A DNA stretch of 64,000 nt from an uncultured Clostridia bacterium (GCA_947626755.1 CANQTP010000007.1:20175-84174); one strand, 5' to 3'. Counted from the stretch's first letter, positions 38,748-48,946 are shown. Numbers and translations are program-made. Notes: generated by a model from the letters alone, not told the origin.

Positions 38748-39757
38748 TTTATACCTTCGGGATTTTTTACTGTAAAATTCCAGCTGTCGCGGCACATCTG
38801 CGCAATGTCCGCCTTGGCTTCCCAGCCGAAAAGTGCTTTTGCCTTGTCGGTATTGGCATAGCAGGTGGCAATGTCGCCGGGACGGCGGGGAGCGATCTTG
38901 TAATTGACTTTCTTTCCGGAAGCTTCCTCAAAGGCTTTTACAACTTCCAGAACGCTGGTGCCTTTTCCCGTGCCGAGATTGACGGCTTCCGTGCCTTTAT
39001 GTTTCAATGCGTAATCCACCGCGCAGAGATGTCCCTTTGCAAGGTCAACAACGTGGATATAGTCTCTTACGCCTGTTCCGTCGGGAGTATCATAGTCATT
39101 TCCGTAAACGCTGAGACATGGCAGACGTCCCGAAGCTACCTGTGCAACATACGGCAGCAGGTTGTTTGGAATGCCGTTGGGATCTTCGCCTAAAAGTCCG
39201 CTTTCGTGTGCGCCGATGGGGTTAAAGTAGCGGAGAAGCACAACGCTCCACTCGCTGTCGGCTTTTGCCGTATCGGTAAGGATCTGTTCGATCATGACCT
39301 TTGTGTAACCGTATGGATTTGTTGCAGAAGTAGGATATGTTTCAACATACGGAACGGGGTTATTCATTCCGTAAACTGTTGCGCTTGATGAGAAAACTAT
39401 GGTCTTGCAGCCGTTTTCGCGCATGGCTTTGATAAGTTCGATAGTTCCCGAAATATTATTATAATAGTATTCCACAGGCTTTGCGCAGGACTCCCCTACC
39501 GCTTTAAGACCCGCAAAATGTATTACCGCGTCAATGGAATTTTCCTTGAATATCCTGCTTGTACCTTCAAAGTCCAGCATATCCGTTTCATAGAATCTGA
39601 AGTCTTTTCCCGTAATTTTTTTGATGCGGTCCAGTGCTTCGGGCTTGGAATTTGAAAAGTTGTCCATTACAACTATCTCATATCCCGCATTAAGAAGTTC
39701 AACGCAGGTATGACTGCCGATGAATCCCGCTCCGCCTGTAACAAGTATCTTTCCCAT
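38744..39757 (-). CDS. galE: UDP-glucose 4-epimerase
   Basis: ILVTGGAGFIGSHTCVELLNAGYEIVVMDNFSNSKPEALDRI; NPYGYTKVMIEQIL; LLRYFNPIGAHESGLLGEDPNGIPNNLLPYVAQVA. Confidence 0.97.
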   Translation of the reverse strand: MGKILVTGGAGFIGSHTCVELLNAGYEIVVMDNFSNSKPEALDRIKKITGKDFRFYETDMLDFEGTSRIFKENSIDAVIHFAGLKAVGESCAKPVEYYYNNISGTIELIKAMRENGCKTIVFSSSATVYGMNNPVPYVETYPTSATNPYGYTKVMIEQILTDTAKADSEWSVVLLRYFNPIGAHESGLLGEDPNGIPNNLLPYVAQVASGRLPCLSVYGNDYDTPDGTGVRDYIHVVDLAKGHLCAVDYALKHKGTEAVNLGTGKGTSVLEVVKAFEEASGKKVNYKIAPRRPGDIATCYANTDKAKALFGWEAKADIAQMCRDSWNFTVKNPEGIK

Positions 39758-39809
39758 ACAGATCTTCCTTTCATGACAATTATTTTTATATGATAAAAAT
39801 TATGCGCTA

Positions 39810-41177
39810 TTATGCGCTTTCCCGCAGATCGTTTTTTCTGCCGAGTTTTATGGGAGTTTGTAAAGATGTATGTATACACATTCCCATAGCTATCCAGAAA
39901 TACGGTACAACATTCGGAAGGCTGCTGTTTACAAATGCCTGAGCCGCATAGCTTGCAACTGCTCCGAATAATATCCAGCTTATATAACGTTCCTGTTCAT
40001 CGTTTGTGTTTATTATATTTTTTACAGATATTACCGAAACATATACAATAAGCGCAATATAGTTTATCCCCGCAAAAATGCCTTCTGTTACGATCGTATG
40101 AAGATATTCATTATGTGCTTTATTGGATATTTCCATGCCTTCATGCCATCTTGGGTTGCCTGTAAATACTTCCGCAAAATTGTCAAGACCTACACCTGTC
40201 AGCCAGTTATGAGGAATTGCTTCCACGCCGAATCTCCAGATATACCCGCGGCGGCTGCCGAAACTGTCAAAATCACGGGTCATATCATTATAGAATTCAC
40301 CGAACATCTGCTTGAAAGTGTCTCTTGTCATTGCTATAACGGCAACTACTGCCGCGTAACATACTATCACTGCCAGAAAAGACATTATATGCGAGTGAAG
40401 TTTTTTCTTATCGTATCCTTTTGAATTCATTACAATAAATGAAACTATATAAAAGCATACTATTGCAATATTTCCGAGCAATGATATACGCGCTTCCGTG
40501 CAGAACGAAACATACATAATAAGAATTGTAAGAACCAGATACAGCAGACGCAGTTTATTGCCTTTTTCCGTAAATATCAGCATTCCTGCACAAACTGCAG
40601 CGAGAATGATCGTCAATCCTGCAAACCAGTTGAAATTAAAAGTAAGTCCATAGCAAAAAGTTTGTATGTGCATACCCGTAATGCTCCCGGGAAGATGTAT
40701 CCCGAAAGATTGCAGAAGCGCGACTATACCGTTAATTGCCGAAACAATTATAAATGTGTAGAGGATCTTTTTTCTCATTGAAATATCATTTAAAGATGCC
40801 GCCGCAAAAAAAACTGAAAAATATAACATAAAGTACAGCGGACGTTCACCGGAAAAGTAAGAGGTAGTATATCCCTGATCCTGCTTTGTAAATATCAGAG
40901 AGATCAAAGCAAAAAATATCAGCAGCAGGAAAAATATATCAGATGGGTATATTTCTTTGCTCTTTAGCCTTAAATACAGCATTGAAGCACAGGAAATAAT
41001 TCCAAAAAAGCTGTAAGAATTAAGTATAAAAGGCAGCGTCAGATATGCCGCTCCCAATAATTGAGAAATAAGTTCGCACAACGGCATCAGTATCATAAAT
41101 GATACAATATAGCCGAAATAAAATTTTTCCGAAGTAACTTTTTTAATCAGATCCACCGCAAAATCCCCCTGTTTCAT
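39810..41177 (-). CDS. O-antigen ligase family (Wzy/WaaL-like) membrane protein
   Basis: ~12 TM segments; SFGSRRGYIWRFGVEAIPHNWLTGVGLDNFAEVF...KAHNEYLHTIVTEGIFAG is typical of the Wzy_C family. Confidence 0.87.
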   Translation of the reverse strand: MKQGDFAVDLIKKVTSEKFYFGYIVSFMILMPLCELISQLLGAAYLTLPFILNSYSFFGIISCASMLYLRLKSKEIYPSDIFFLLLIFFALISLIFTKQDQGYTTSYFSGERPLYFMLYFSVFFAAASLNDISMRKKILYTFIIVSAINGIVALLQSFGIHLPGSITGMHIQTFCYGLTFNFNWFAGLTIILAAVCAGMLIFTEKGNKLRLLYLVLTILIMYVSFCTEARISLLGNIAIVCFYIVSFIVMNSKGYDKKKLHSHIMSFLAVIVCYAAVVAVIAMTRDTFKQMFGEFYNDMTRDFDSFGSRRGYIWRFGVEAIPHNWLTGVGLDNFAEVFTGNPRWHEGMEISNKAHNEYLHTIVTEGIFAGINYIALIVYVSVISVKNIINTNDEQERYISWILFGAVASYAAQAFVNSSLPNVVPYFWIAMGMCIHTSLQTPIKLGRKNDLRESA

Positions 41178-41293
41178 ATCTTTTTAATTATAGCAGAATT
41201 GTCTGAATTTTTCAAGCAGATTTTGCACAAACAAAAGTAATGATTTTTGTGAAAAAAGCAGAAAAAATATTTCAAAAAAATTAAAAATTACTC

Positions 41294-41322
41294 TTGAAAA
41301 CCTACTAATCATATTGTATAAT
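41294..41322 (+). promoter_or_regulatory. Predicted sigma-A promoter upstream of Rrf2-pheA
   Basis: TTGAAA-N17-TATAAT (41294-41299 / 41317-41322). Confidence 0.75.
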
Positions 41323-41356
41323 AGTATTATATCCATGTGAAAGGACGAGTTCCAAT

Positions 41357-41788
41357 ATGAAAATTTCAACCAAGGGAAGATATGCCCTGAGAATGCTTCT
41401 GGATCTGGCTGTATACGGCAAAGATGAGTATGTTGCCCTTAAAGATACCGCCGAAAGGCAGGATATTTCCAAGAAATACCTTGAACAGATAGTTCCGCTG
41501 CTGAATAAATCAGGTCTGCTGAAAACAAACCGCGGCTATCAGGGCGGATATATGCTTTCAAAATCCCCCGACAAATATACCGTGGGCGAGATCCTCCGCA
41601 TTTCCGAAGGGGATCTGTGTCCTGTGTCCTGCCTGCGCTACGAGCCTAACGATTGCCCAAGGGCAGCAGAATGTATGACTCTCCCCGTATGGGAAGGACT
41701 TTACAAAGTCATAACCGAATATCTGGACGGCATCACCTTGCAGGACATTATCGACAAATATGACGGCGGCGAAAACTTTTCAATATGA
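41357..41788 (+). CDS. Rrf2 family transcriptional regulator
   Basis: MKISTKGRYALRMLLDLAVYG, ISKKYLEQIVPLLNKSGLLKTNRGYQGGYMLSKSPDKYTVGEILR; Cys cluster CPVSCLRYEPNDCPRAAEC. Confidence 0.94.
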   Translation: MKISTKGRYALRMLLDLAVYGKDEYVALKDTAERQDISKKYLEQIVPLLNKSGLLKTNRGYQGGYMLSKSPDKYTVGEILRISEGDLCPVSCLRYEPNDCPRAAECMTLPVWEGLYKVITEYLDGITLQDIIDKYDGGENFSI

Positions 41789-41808
41789 TCGTATCGGAGG
41801 AAAATTTA

Positions 41809-42927
41809 ATGGACTTGAACGAACTCAGAAAGCGCATTGACGCTATCGACAGCGAGATCTTGAAGCTTTTTACCGACAGAATGGAAGTCTGCCGCGCCGT
41901 TGCCGAGTATAAAAAAGAACACTCCCTGCCCGTCATGCAGGGCGGACGGGAAAAACAGGTCATAGAGCGCGTCCGCGAAAACGCTCCCGACGATCTGAAG
42001 GACGGAGCGGCTATGCTTTTCCAGAACATTATGGACATCAGCAAATGTATCCAGAATATGAAGATAGAACATGACAGCAAGCTGTCCGCTCCCAAGCCGT
42101 TCATTCCCGAAAATGCTGGAAAGATCGCCTGTCAGGGAACGTCGGGCGCATATTCCGAAGCCGCCTGCAAAAAGCTTTTCGGGGACAAGCCCGCTGTTTT
42201 TTACACCGCTTTTGAAGATGTTTTCAACGCAGTTGAAAGCGGCGAAGCGGATTTCGGACTTCTTCCGCTGGAAAATTCTACTATCGGGAACATCTCCGAG
42301 ACATACGATCTTATGTCAAAGCACAATTTCAGCATTTGCTCCCTTGTGAGAGTGGAAATAACCCACTGTCTCGCAGCTGCAAAAGGCACTCCCGCTGATT
42401 CGATAAAATATGTTTATTCCAAAGAAGAAGCCCTTGCCCAGTGTTCGGAATTCATAAAAGAAAAGGGACTTGTCCGCAGAGAATATGCAAATACCGCGCT
42501 TTCCGCCGAACTGGTAAGAGACAGGCGGGATCCGTCCCTTGCCTGTATCTGTTCGCGGAACTGCGCAGAGCTTTACGGTCTGGACATCATAAACGACCGC
42601 ATTGCCGATGCTTATCCCAATTATACGCGGTTCATATGTTTTTCAAAAGAGTACATATCCCCTGCCGATGCCGATACCATAACCGTTTGCGTTACCATTC
42701 CCAATACCCCCGGTTCCCTTTACCGTATGCTTACCAAATTCTACGCCGCGGGGCTGAACCTTTCCAAGATAGAAAGCAAGAACATCGCGGGAAGCGATTT
42801 TGAGGTGATGTTCTATCTGGATTTCCAAGGCAGCTGCACAGATCCCAAAGTTGTTGCACTGCTCCACGATTTGGAAAATGAAATGAGCTTTTTCAGATTT
42901 CTGGGAAGTTTCAAAGAGGTACTGTAA
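41809..42927 (+). CDS. pheA: Bifunctional chorismate mutase / prephenate dehydratase
   Basis: CM domain LRKRIDAIDSEILKLFTDRMEVCRAVAEYK; PDT domain IACQGTSGAYSEAACKKLFG, PLENSTIGNISETYDL; ACT domain CVTIPNTPGSLYRML. Confidence 0.95.
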   Translation: MDLNELRKRIDAIDSEILKLFTDRMEVCRAVAEYKKEHSLPVMQGGREKQVIERVRENAPDDLKDGAAMLFQNIMDISKCIQNMKIEHDSKLSAPKPFIPENAGKIACQGTSGAYSEAACKKLFGDKPAVFYTAFEDVFNAVESGEADFGLLPLENSTIGNISETYDLMSKHNFSICSLVRVEITHCLAAAKGTPADSIKYVYSKEEALAQCSEFIKEKGLVRREYANTALSAELVRDRRDPSLACICSRNCAELYGLDIINDRIADAYPNYTRFICFSKEYISPADADTITVCVTIPNTPGSLYRMLTKFYAAGLNLSKIESKNIAGSDFEVMFYLDFQGSCTDPKVVALLHDLENEMSFFRFLGSFKEVL

Positions 42928-42939
42928 AGGAGTTTTCAT

Positions 42940-43632
42940 ATGTCTGATATATCGGTCTCGGTGATAATAGCCTGCGGCGGGAATTCCACCCGCATGGAAG
43001 GGATAAACAAACAGCTTGCGGAGATCTGCGGAATACCTGTTGTTATACGTTCAATGCTTGCATTTGACGGCATAGAGGAAGTTTCCGAAATTATTGCCGC
43101 CGCAAGAGAAGAGGATATTCCCGAAATAGAGCGGCTTGCAAAGCAATATAATGTTACAAAGTTCGCAAAGGCTGTAAACGGCGGAGAAACGCGGCAGCAG
43201 TCGGTTTTCAACGCATTCATGCAGACGGACAAAGCAACGAGGTATATTGCCGTTCATGACGGAGCGCGTCCGCTTGTTTCCGCAGAACATATAAAAAAAT
43301 GCATAAAGGACGCTTCTGTGTTCGGCGGAGCAATTTTAGGCGTTCCCGTGAAAGACACACTGAAAGTCGTAAACGGCGGACTTATAACCGACACTCCCGA
43401 CAGGCGGAGCCTTTATATCGCACAGACTCCCCAGATATTCAGGCGGGATCTGTTTGTAAAGGGCATAAATTTTGCAAAAGACCACGATCTTGATTTTACG
43501 GACGACTGTCAGCTTGCGGAAGCCGTAGGCGTAAAAGTCTGCGTTTCCCCATCGGATTATATCAATATAAAGATCACCACACAGGAAGATCTGGATATTG
43601 CGGAAGCGTTCCTGAAAAGGAGGGAAAGCTGA
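42940..43632 (+). CDS. ispD: 2-C-methyl-D-erythritol 4-phosphate cytidylyltransferase
   Basis: [30 protein letters not shown]-type [34 protein letters not shown]. Confidence 0.95.
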   Translation: MSDISVSVIIACGGNSTRMEGINKQLAEICGIPVVIRSMLAFDGIEEVSEIIAAAREEDIPEIERLAKQYNVTKFAKAVNGGETRQQSVFNAFMQTDKATRYIAVHDGARPLVSAEHIKKCIKDASVFGGAILGVPVKDTLKVVNGGLITDTPDRRSLYIAQTPQIFRRDLFVKGINFAKDHDLDFTDDCQLAEAVGVKVCVSPSDYINIKITTQEDLDIAEAFLKRRES

Positions 43633-44111
43633 TGATCCGCATAGGTCACGGTTATGATGTCCACAGGCTTACGGAGGGGCGAAAGCTGATCCTCGGCGGC
43701 GTTGAGATCCCACATGAAAAGGGCTTGCTGGGACATTCCGATGCGGACGTTCTCGTCCACGCGATAATGGACGCACTCCTTGGCGCGATTGCCCTTGGAG
43801 ACATAGGAAAGCATTTCCCCGATACATCTTCAGAATATGAAGGCGCGGACAGCATTGAACTGCTAAAAAAAATCGGCGGGATAATTTCCGAAAACGGCTT
43901 TTCAGTGGGAAATATCGACAGCACTATAATTTGCCAAGCGCCGAAATTGGCAGGATATATCCTTAAAATGCGGGAAAATATAGCTTCCGCGCTGAAATGC
44001 GATATTTCCCGCGTAAGCGTGAAAGCCACCACCGAAGAAGGACTTGGATTTTCAGGAGCAAAAGAGGGCATTGCCGCTCACGCGGTATGCGTTGTTGCCG
44101 ATAATAATTAA
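43632..44111 (+). CDS. ispF: 2-C-methyl-D-erythritol 2,4-cyclodiphosphate synthase
   Basis: [61 protein letters not shown]. Start overlaps ispD stop (TGATG). Confidence 0.97.
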   Translation: MIRIGHGYDVHRLTEGRKLILGGVEIPHEKGLLGHSDADVLVHAIMDALLGAIALGDIGKHFPDTSSEYEGADSIELLKKIGGIISENGFSVGNIDSTIICQAPKLAGYILKMRENIASALKCDISRVSVKATTEEGLGFSGAKEGIAAHAVCVVADNN

Positions 44112-44143
44112 GCGCTCCCCTTTTCAAGAGAAGCGCTTTTATT

Positions 44144-44629
44144 TTAATTTATCGCGGCAATTGCAATATTTAAATACGCCGCAAATAATACCCAGATAAA
44201 ATATGGAATATTTAAATTTCCCGCAAATATTTTTATTTTCCGAAAATCGACTATCATTTTTAAAATAAGCACAAGCAGGAAAATTATTATCCCCGCCGAG
44301 AGCCATAATTTTTCAAATCTGAAAAATACTATGCTCCATGAAAAATTTACAAATAATTGCGTGCGGTAATTTTTTAATGCGGATCTAATATCGTCCTCGT
44401 AAGCTTGGGAATTTTTTATCATGTATGCGGAAATTCCCATAACGGCATAAAGTATCGTCCAGACTACGGGAAATAACCAAGCGGGCGGCAGAAGCGGCGG
44501 CTCGCGGTATTTTATAAAAGATCCCCCGAAGCCGCCTGTCAGCAGCGCGGAAAGCGCGCCTGCAAGTTCTGCGGAAATTATGTATATAAACAGTTCTACA
44601 AAATTTATTTTATTTTTTTCGCTTTTCAT
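44144..44629 (-). CDS. TspO/MBR family protein
   Basis: 5 TM, EPPLLPPAWLFPVVWTILYAVMGISAYMI, NFSWSIVFF, PYFIWVLFAAYLNIAI. Confidence 0.92.
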   Translation of the reverse strand: MKSEKNKINFVELFIYIISAELAGALSALLTGGFGGSFIKYREPPLLPPAWLFPVVWTILYAVMGISAYMIKNSQAYEDDIRSALKNYRTQLFVNFSWSIVFFRFEKLWLSAGIIIFLLVLILKMIVDFRKIKIFAGNLNIPYFIWVLFAAYLNIAIAAIN

Positions 44630-44683
44630 AAGACAGCCCTCCGTTTTTTAATTTTTATGCGGAAAGGCTGTCTTTTATGATCT

Positions 44684-45799
44684 TTAAAAAATATTTTCTA
44701 TTATTTCTTTTGTTTCGGGACTTACGCCGCTGTCAATTATTACAGGCTGAAATTCATCAAGGACAATATACCTGTGACCCGCCGCCTGAACCGTTCGGGA
44801 ATAAACGATTTTATTTCCCGTGCTGTCGGTAAATATTGCATAAATATCAGCGAGAAAACGTCCGTTTTCATAATCGAGCCGCAGATTTTCATTCAGAAAT
44901 TCATCGCAGTATATGCCGCTTTCTCTTATTTTTGCAAACCTTTCATTCAACAGCAAAATGTATTCTTCATTTTTCTTTATGCTGTCGGAAAAACTATTTA
45001 CATTTCCGCCGTTATTTATAACGCTCCGCACAATATCCGCCTGAAATACATCGGAGGGTTTGAAAGAAACATCAAGTTCGTAATTTATAAATATATTGAA
45101 ATCATCATTTGTATCTTCGGTGCTGCAATTTATGGTATATAATGAAAAGTTGTAGTCGTAAGCTTCATATTGTATATAAAATGTCACATCGGGCAGCCCT
45201 TCGGTTTTTACAACAAACTCGCAGTCGTGCCATATTCCGCCGCTGTATGTCCTGTCAAAATCTATTTTCGTATTTTTATCCTTGATGTAATTATAATATT
45301 TTTTTATCATGTTTTTGCAGTGTTCGCGGCAGGGATCGGCAATATCTGTTTTCGTTCCGTTTTTTATCATAGCAGATGTTATTAAAACAGAATTATTTAT
45401 ATCAAGATTTTTTACCGCATTTTCCGCATCGCCGCTGCAAATGCTTTCCATTATTTTTTTTGCTTCATTGGTATAATGTATTCCGCTTATGGAATCGTAA
45501 CGATCGTTTATTCCACTATAAGCCAGAAATCCTTCCCAGCCTGCAAATACCGCAAGGCACAGCGCAAGGGAAATTGCAAGAAATTTATGGCGGGAAAGCT
45601 TTTTCTTCAATTTTTTAAACGGCTTTTCGGGGGAATTTTTTACTTCTTTTTCTGACTTTACCTCGCTTTTATAGTCCTTTAAAAGTGAGGAACACACGGG
45701 ACATTCCGCGATGTGCTTTTCTATTTCCGCGGAAGTTTCCGCAGAGCAAAGCCCGTCACAGTAATTGGGCAGCAGATCCTGCACAACAGCACATTTCAT
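44684..45799 (-). CDS. Anti-sigma factor with N-terminal zf-HC2 and single TM
   Basis: MKCAVVQDLLPNYCDGLCSAETSAEIEKHIAECPVCSSLLKDY, TM FLAISLALCLAVFAGWEGFLA; directly downstream of an ECF sigma gene. Confidence 0.88.
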   Translation of the reverse strand: MKCAVVQDLLPNYCDGLCSAETSAEIEKHIAECPVCSSLLKDYKSEVKSEKEVKNSPEKPFKKLKKKLSRHKFLAISLALCLAVFAGWEGFLAYSGINDRYDSISGIHYTNEAKKIMESICSGDAENAVKNLDINNSVLITSAMIKNGTKTDIADPCREHCKNMIKKYYNYIKDKNTKIDFDRTYSGGIWHDCEFVVKTEGLPDVTFYIQYEAYDYNFSLYTINCSTEDTNDDFNIFINYELDVSFKPSDVFQADIVRSVINNGGNVNSFSDSIKKNEEYILLLNERFAKIRESGIYCDEFLNENLRLDYENGRFLADIYAIFTDSTGNKIVYSRTVQAAGHRYIVLDEFQPVIIDSGVSPETKEIIENIF

Positions 45800-45803
45800 A
45801 ACA

Positions 45804-46295
45804 TCATTTCCTTTCGTTAAGTTTTTTCAAAATCATTTCCTTTGCGCGGAAAAATGTTACCCGCGCCCAGCCGTCCGACTTTTCAAAAATATCTCCTATT
45901 TCCTTGTAGGAAAGTTCGCTGAATATCCGCAGGGAAAATACTTCCTTGTACGGCTCTTCAAGGGTGTGAAGTATCTTGTGTATATCAAGGATCTGTTCCT
46001 TGTTTTCATACCGCAGGACAATATTATCCTCGTCGGGGATCTCGCTGTCCTCAACGGAAATATTTTTACGCTCGCTTTTCCGCAGATAGTCAGTATAAAG
46101 ATTTTTTGCAATTTCGCAGAGCCAGACGGACATTTTGCAGTTTCCTTTATAATTGTCGATATTTTTTACCGCGCGGTAAAATGTTTCGGAAGTCAGTTCT
46201 TCGGCAATATCCGCGTTTCGGCATCTGTTTAACAGAAAGCCGTAGACGGTCTTTGCATAAAGTCTGTATATTTCTTCAAGGTCGGACATCTTCAT
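45804..46295 (-). CDS. ECF-type RNA polymerase sigma factor
   Basis: Region 2 (YRLYAKTVYGFLLNRCRNADIAEELTSETFYRAVKNID..MSVWLCEIAKNLYTDYLRK) and region 4 (LEEPYKEVFSLRIFSELSYKEIGDIFEKSDGWARVTFFRAKEMI). Confidence 0.93.
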   Translation of the reverse strand: MKMSDLEEIYRLYAKTVYGFLLNRCRNADIAEELTSETFYRAVKNIDNYKGNCKMSVWLCEIAKNLYTDYLRKSERKNISVEDSEIPDEDNIVLRYENKEQILDIHKILHTLEEPYKEVFSLRIFSELSYKEIGDIFEKSDGWARVTFFRAKEMILKKLNERK

Positions 46296-46379
46296 ACCCC
46301 CTTTGTCAATTAAGACGTATTACGATCGGAAATGTTACAAAAAATCCTCGGATAAAATTATCCGAGGAGAATTTGTTAT

Positions 46380-46958
46380 TTATTTCTGTTTTTTGCTTTT
46401 TGTTTTTTCGGTCTTTGCGGTTTTGGCTGTTTTAGCTTTTCTTGCGGTTTTTTCGGGTTTCTCGGCTGTGGGAACTTTTTTCATAAAATTCATTCCGTCA
46501 AACATATTTACGACCGTTTCCCCGGGCTGCCTCGTGCAGCGGGCATATTCTATCATAATAAGCGATCTGATCGTCTCGATCGCATTTGCATCAAGTCTGG
46601 TGAATACTTCGGGACAGCTTTCCGTAAGACTGAGCATCATCTTTTCCGCAGAAGTATCTTCAAAATTTATGCTGTCAATAAACTTATGCGGAAATGCGTC
46701 CGTTCCGCGGACAAGATCATGAGTTTCTTCCTTATTATCAAAAAAGAATATCAGCGACAGATAGGTACTCCAGCCCATAGGACGGTCTCCGCGCTCTATT
46801 GCGCCGTATGTCTGGCGCGAAACACCTATTACATTTGCAACATCGTCCTGAGAAATACCCGCTTTGAGACGCAGAAAAGGCAGTTCCTTTTTCAGTTCGG
46901 CTATATAAGTTTTTCTTTCAGCTGTTGTCAGCAGCTTTTTGAATGCCTGTTTTTTCAT
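46380..46958 (-). CDS. XRE-type HTH regulator with Lys/Ala-rich C-terminal tail
   Basis: HTH LRLKAGISQDDVANVIGVSRQTYGAIERGDRPMGWSTYLSLIFFF; tail TARKAKTAKTAKTEKTKSKKQK. Start MKKQAFKK at 46958 preferred. Confidence 0.85.
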   Translation of the reverse strand: MKKQAFKKLLTTAERKTYIAELKKELPFLRLKAGISQDDVANVIGVSRQTYGAIERGDRPMGWSTYLSLIFFFDNKEETHDLVRGTDAFPHKFIDSINFEDTSAEKMMLSLTESCPEVFTRLDANAIETIRSLIMIEYARCTRQPGETVVNMFDGMNFMKKVPTAEKPEKTARKAKTAKTAKTEKTKSKKQK

Positions 46959-47099
46959 AAATATCACCTCATGAAAAAATTGTTGAATATTGGATTCTAT
47001 GTCCATAATTATACAATAGATAACGCAAAATCTCAATAATTTTCACAGTAAATTTGCATAATATTAACAGAAAATATAATAAATGTCCTCTTACTTTCC

Positions 47100-47128
47100 T
47101 TGACAAATGCGGAGTTTTGAGTTATCAT
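47100..47128 (+). promoter_or_regulatory. Predicted sigma-A promoter of hisS leader
   Basis: TTGACA-N17-TATCAT (47100-47105 / 47123-47128). Confidence 0.7.
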
Positions 47129-47144
47129 TATATAAAACTATTAA

Positions 47145-47395
47145 AAGCTGTGATCGGGACAGTAACGGATACCCCGTTCCAAAGAGAGGGCGGCATTGCG
47201 CTGAAACTGCCTGTTCGGTTATCCTGTGAAACACACCCGTGAGCTTCCATGTGTAAATCGTGTAATTTTTTCACGAAAAGCATGGGCGTTTCCCGCGTTA
47301 AGGAACAATGAGGTCTGCAATTCTTTTGCTTTGCAGATGAAATTGGGTGGTACCACGGTTTTTCTGCCGTCCCTTTGCGGGGCGGCTTTTTGATT
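47145..47395 (+). ncRNA. T-box leader of hisS; specifier CAC (His)
   Basis: T-box motif tgggtggtaccacgg (47344-47358); specifier CAC at 47232-47234 in aaCACacccgtgagc; terminator gccgtccctttgcggggcggcttttt (~47367-47390). Confidence 0.92.
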
Positions 47396-47418
47396 TTTTG
47401 TTATAAGGAGAATTTATT

Positions 47419-48732
47419 ATGTCGGTTATTGCAAACAGACCATACGGCACAAAGGACGTTCTTCCCGCAGAAGTAAACAAGTGGCAGACTGTGGAACGCT
47501 GCGCCGCCGAAACTGCCGAGTATTTCGGGTTCAGGGAGATACGTTTCCCCACATTTGAAAATACAACACTTTTCAAGAGAAGCGTAGGCGACACCACAGA
47601 CGTTGTGCAGAAAGAAATGTACAGCGTTACCGCAAAGAGCCGCGACAACGGCAAAGATCCCGAAGAATTTACTCTCCGTCCCGAGGGAACGGCAGGCGCG
47701 GCAAGAGCGGCTATCGAAAACGGACTTCTCAACGAAGCACTCCCGCAGAAAGTTTATTACATGATCTCCTGCTTCCGCCACGAAAAGCCGCAGGCGGGCA
47801 GACTGCGGGAATTTCACCAGTTCGGCGCGGAAATGTACGGCAGTAAGGACGCTTCCGCCGATGCGGAAGTCATCGCTCTGGCGCGTTCGCTTCTGGACAG
47901 TCTGGGACTGGAAAATGTGGAGCTTTTCATAAACTCCATCGGCTGTCCGAAATGCCGCGCGGAATACCACAAGGCTCTGAAAGAGTATTTCGGGAAGCAC
48001 AAGGACGAACTCTGCCACACCTGTCTCGACCGTTTAGAGCGTAATCCCATGCGTATCCTTGACTGTAAAAGCCCTATCTGTCAGGGAATAGCCAAGGACG
48101 CGCCCGTTATCCTTGATTTTCTCTGTGAGGAATGTTCCGCGCACTTTGAAAAGCTGAAAACTCTGCTTAACGATATGGGGATAAAATTCAGCGTTGACCC
48201 GAAGATCGTCCGCGGGCTGGATTATTACACCAAAACAGTATTTGAATTCATAACCAACGACATCGGCGCACAGGGAACTGTCTGCGGCGGCGGACGTTAT
48301 GACGGACTTATCGAACAGCTTGGGGGAAATCCCCTGCCCGCGCTCGGATTTGCCATGGGACTGGAAAGAATTATAATGACCATGGAAAACGCAGGCGTGG
48401 AATTTGTTCCCGAAAATAAGTGCGAACTTTACATTGCGACCATGGGCGAAGCGGCACAGCGGAAGGCGGCAGTTCTTACAAATGATCTCCGCGCCGACGG
48501 ATTCTTTGTGGAGACCGACACCATGAACCGCGGACTCAAACCGCAGATGAAGTATGCCAACAAGATAGGTGCGGTGTTCACAATGGTTCTCGGCGACAAC
48601 GAACTTGAAACAGGAAAGGCAAAACTCAAGAACATGGAAACAGGCGAGCAGACCGACATTGCCCTTGACGAAAGATTTGCGGAGAACTTCTATTACAATA
48701 TCACATCTTTAAAGTTGAAATTGGACAGTTGA
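47419..48732 (+). CDS. hisS: Histidyl-tRNA synthetase
   Basis: RPYGTKDVLPAE, FTLRPEGTAGAARAAIENGLL, RGLDYYTKTVFEFI, GTVCGGGRYDGLIEQLGG, PALGFAMGLERI. Confidence 0.98.
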   Translation: MSVIANRPYGTKDVLPAEVNKWQTVERCAAETAEYFGFREIRFPTFENTTLFKRSVGDTTDVVQKEMYSVTAKSRDNGKDPEEFTLRPEGTAGAARAAIENGLLNEALPQKVYYMISCFRHEKPQAGRLREFHQFGAEMYGSKDASADAEVIALARSLLDSLGLENVELFINSIGCPKCRAEYHKALKEYFGKHKDELCHTCLDRLERNPMRILDCKSPICQGIAKDAPVILDFLCEECSAHFEKLKTLLNDMGIKFSVDPKIVRGLDYYTKTVFEFITNDIGAQGTVCGGGRYDGLIEQLGGNPLPALGFAMGLERIIMTMENAGVEFVPENKCELYIATMGEAAQRKAAVLTNDLRADGFFVETDTMNRGLKPQMKYANKIGAVFTMVLGDNELETGKAKLKNMETGEQTDIALDERFAENFYYNITSLKLKLDS

Positions 48733-48742
48733 GCCCTGCTCC

Positions 48743-48946
48743 AGAGTTGAGAGTTGAGAGTTAAGAGTTGAGAGTTAAGATGTTGACATAAAACGTTAGT
48801 GTTCCGGTCTCAATTCAATATAAAGCGGAGTTGGGACATAGATTGCATCTTGCTTTATCTCACGGCAGGCATTAATTTGAAAATCACAAAACTTCGCCTG
48901 AAAGGGTGCAGGCTCAGCCTGCTCTCAACTCTCCACTCTTAACTCT
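48743..48946. repeat. Copy 3 of the interspersed element
   Basis: Ends agagttgagagttgagagttaagagttgagagttaag ... gctctcaactctccactcttaactct; internal ctttatctcacggcagg and gcaggctcagcctgc shared with copy 2; ttgacataaa shared with copy 1. Confidence 0.85.
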
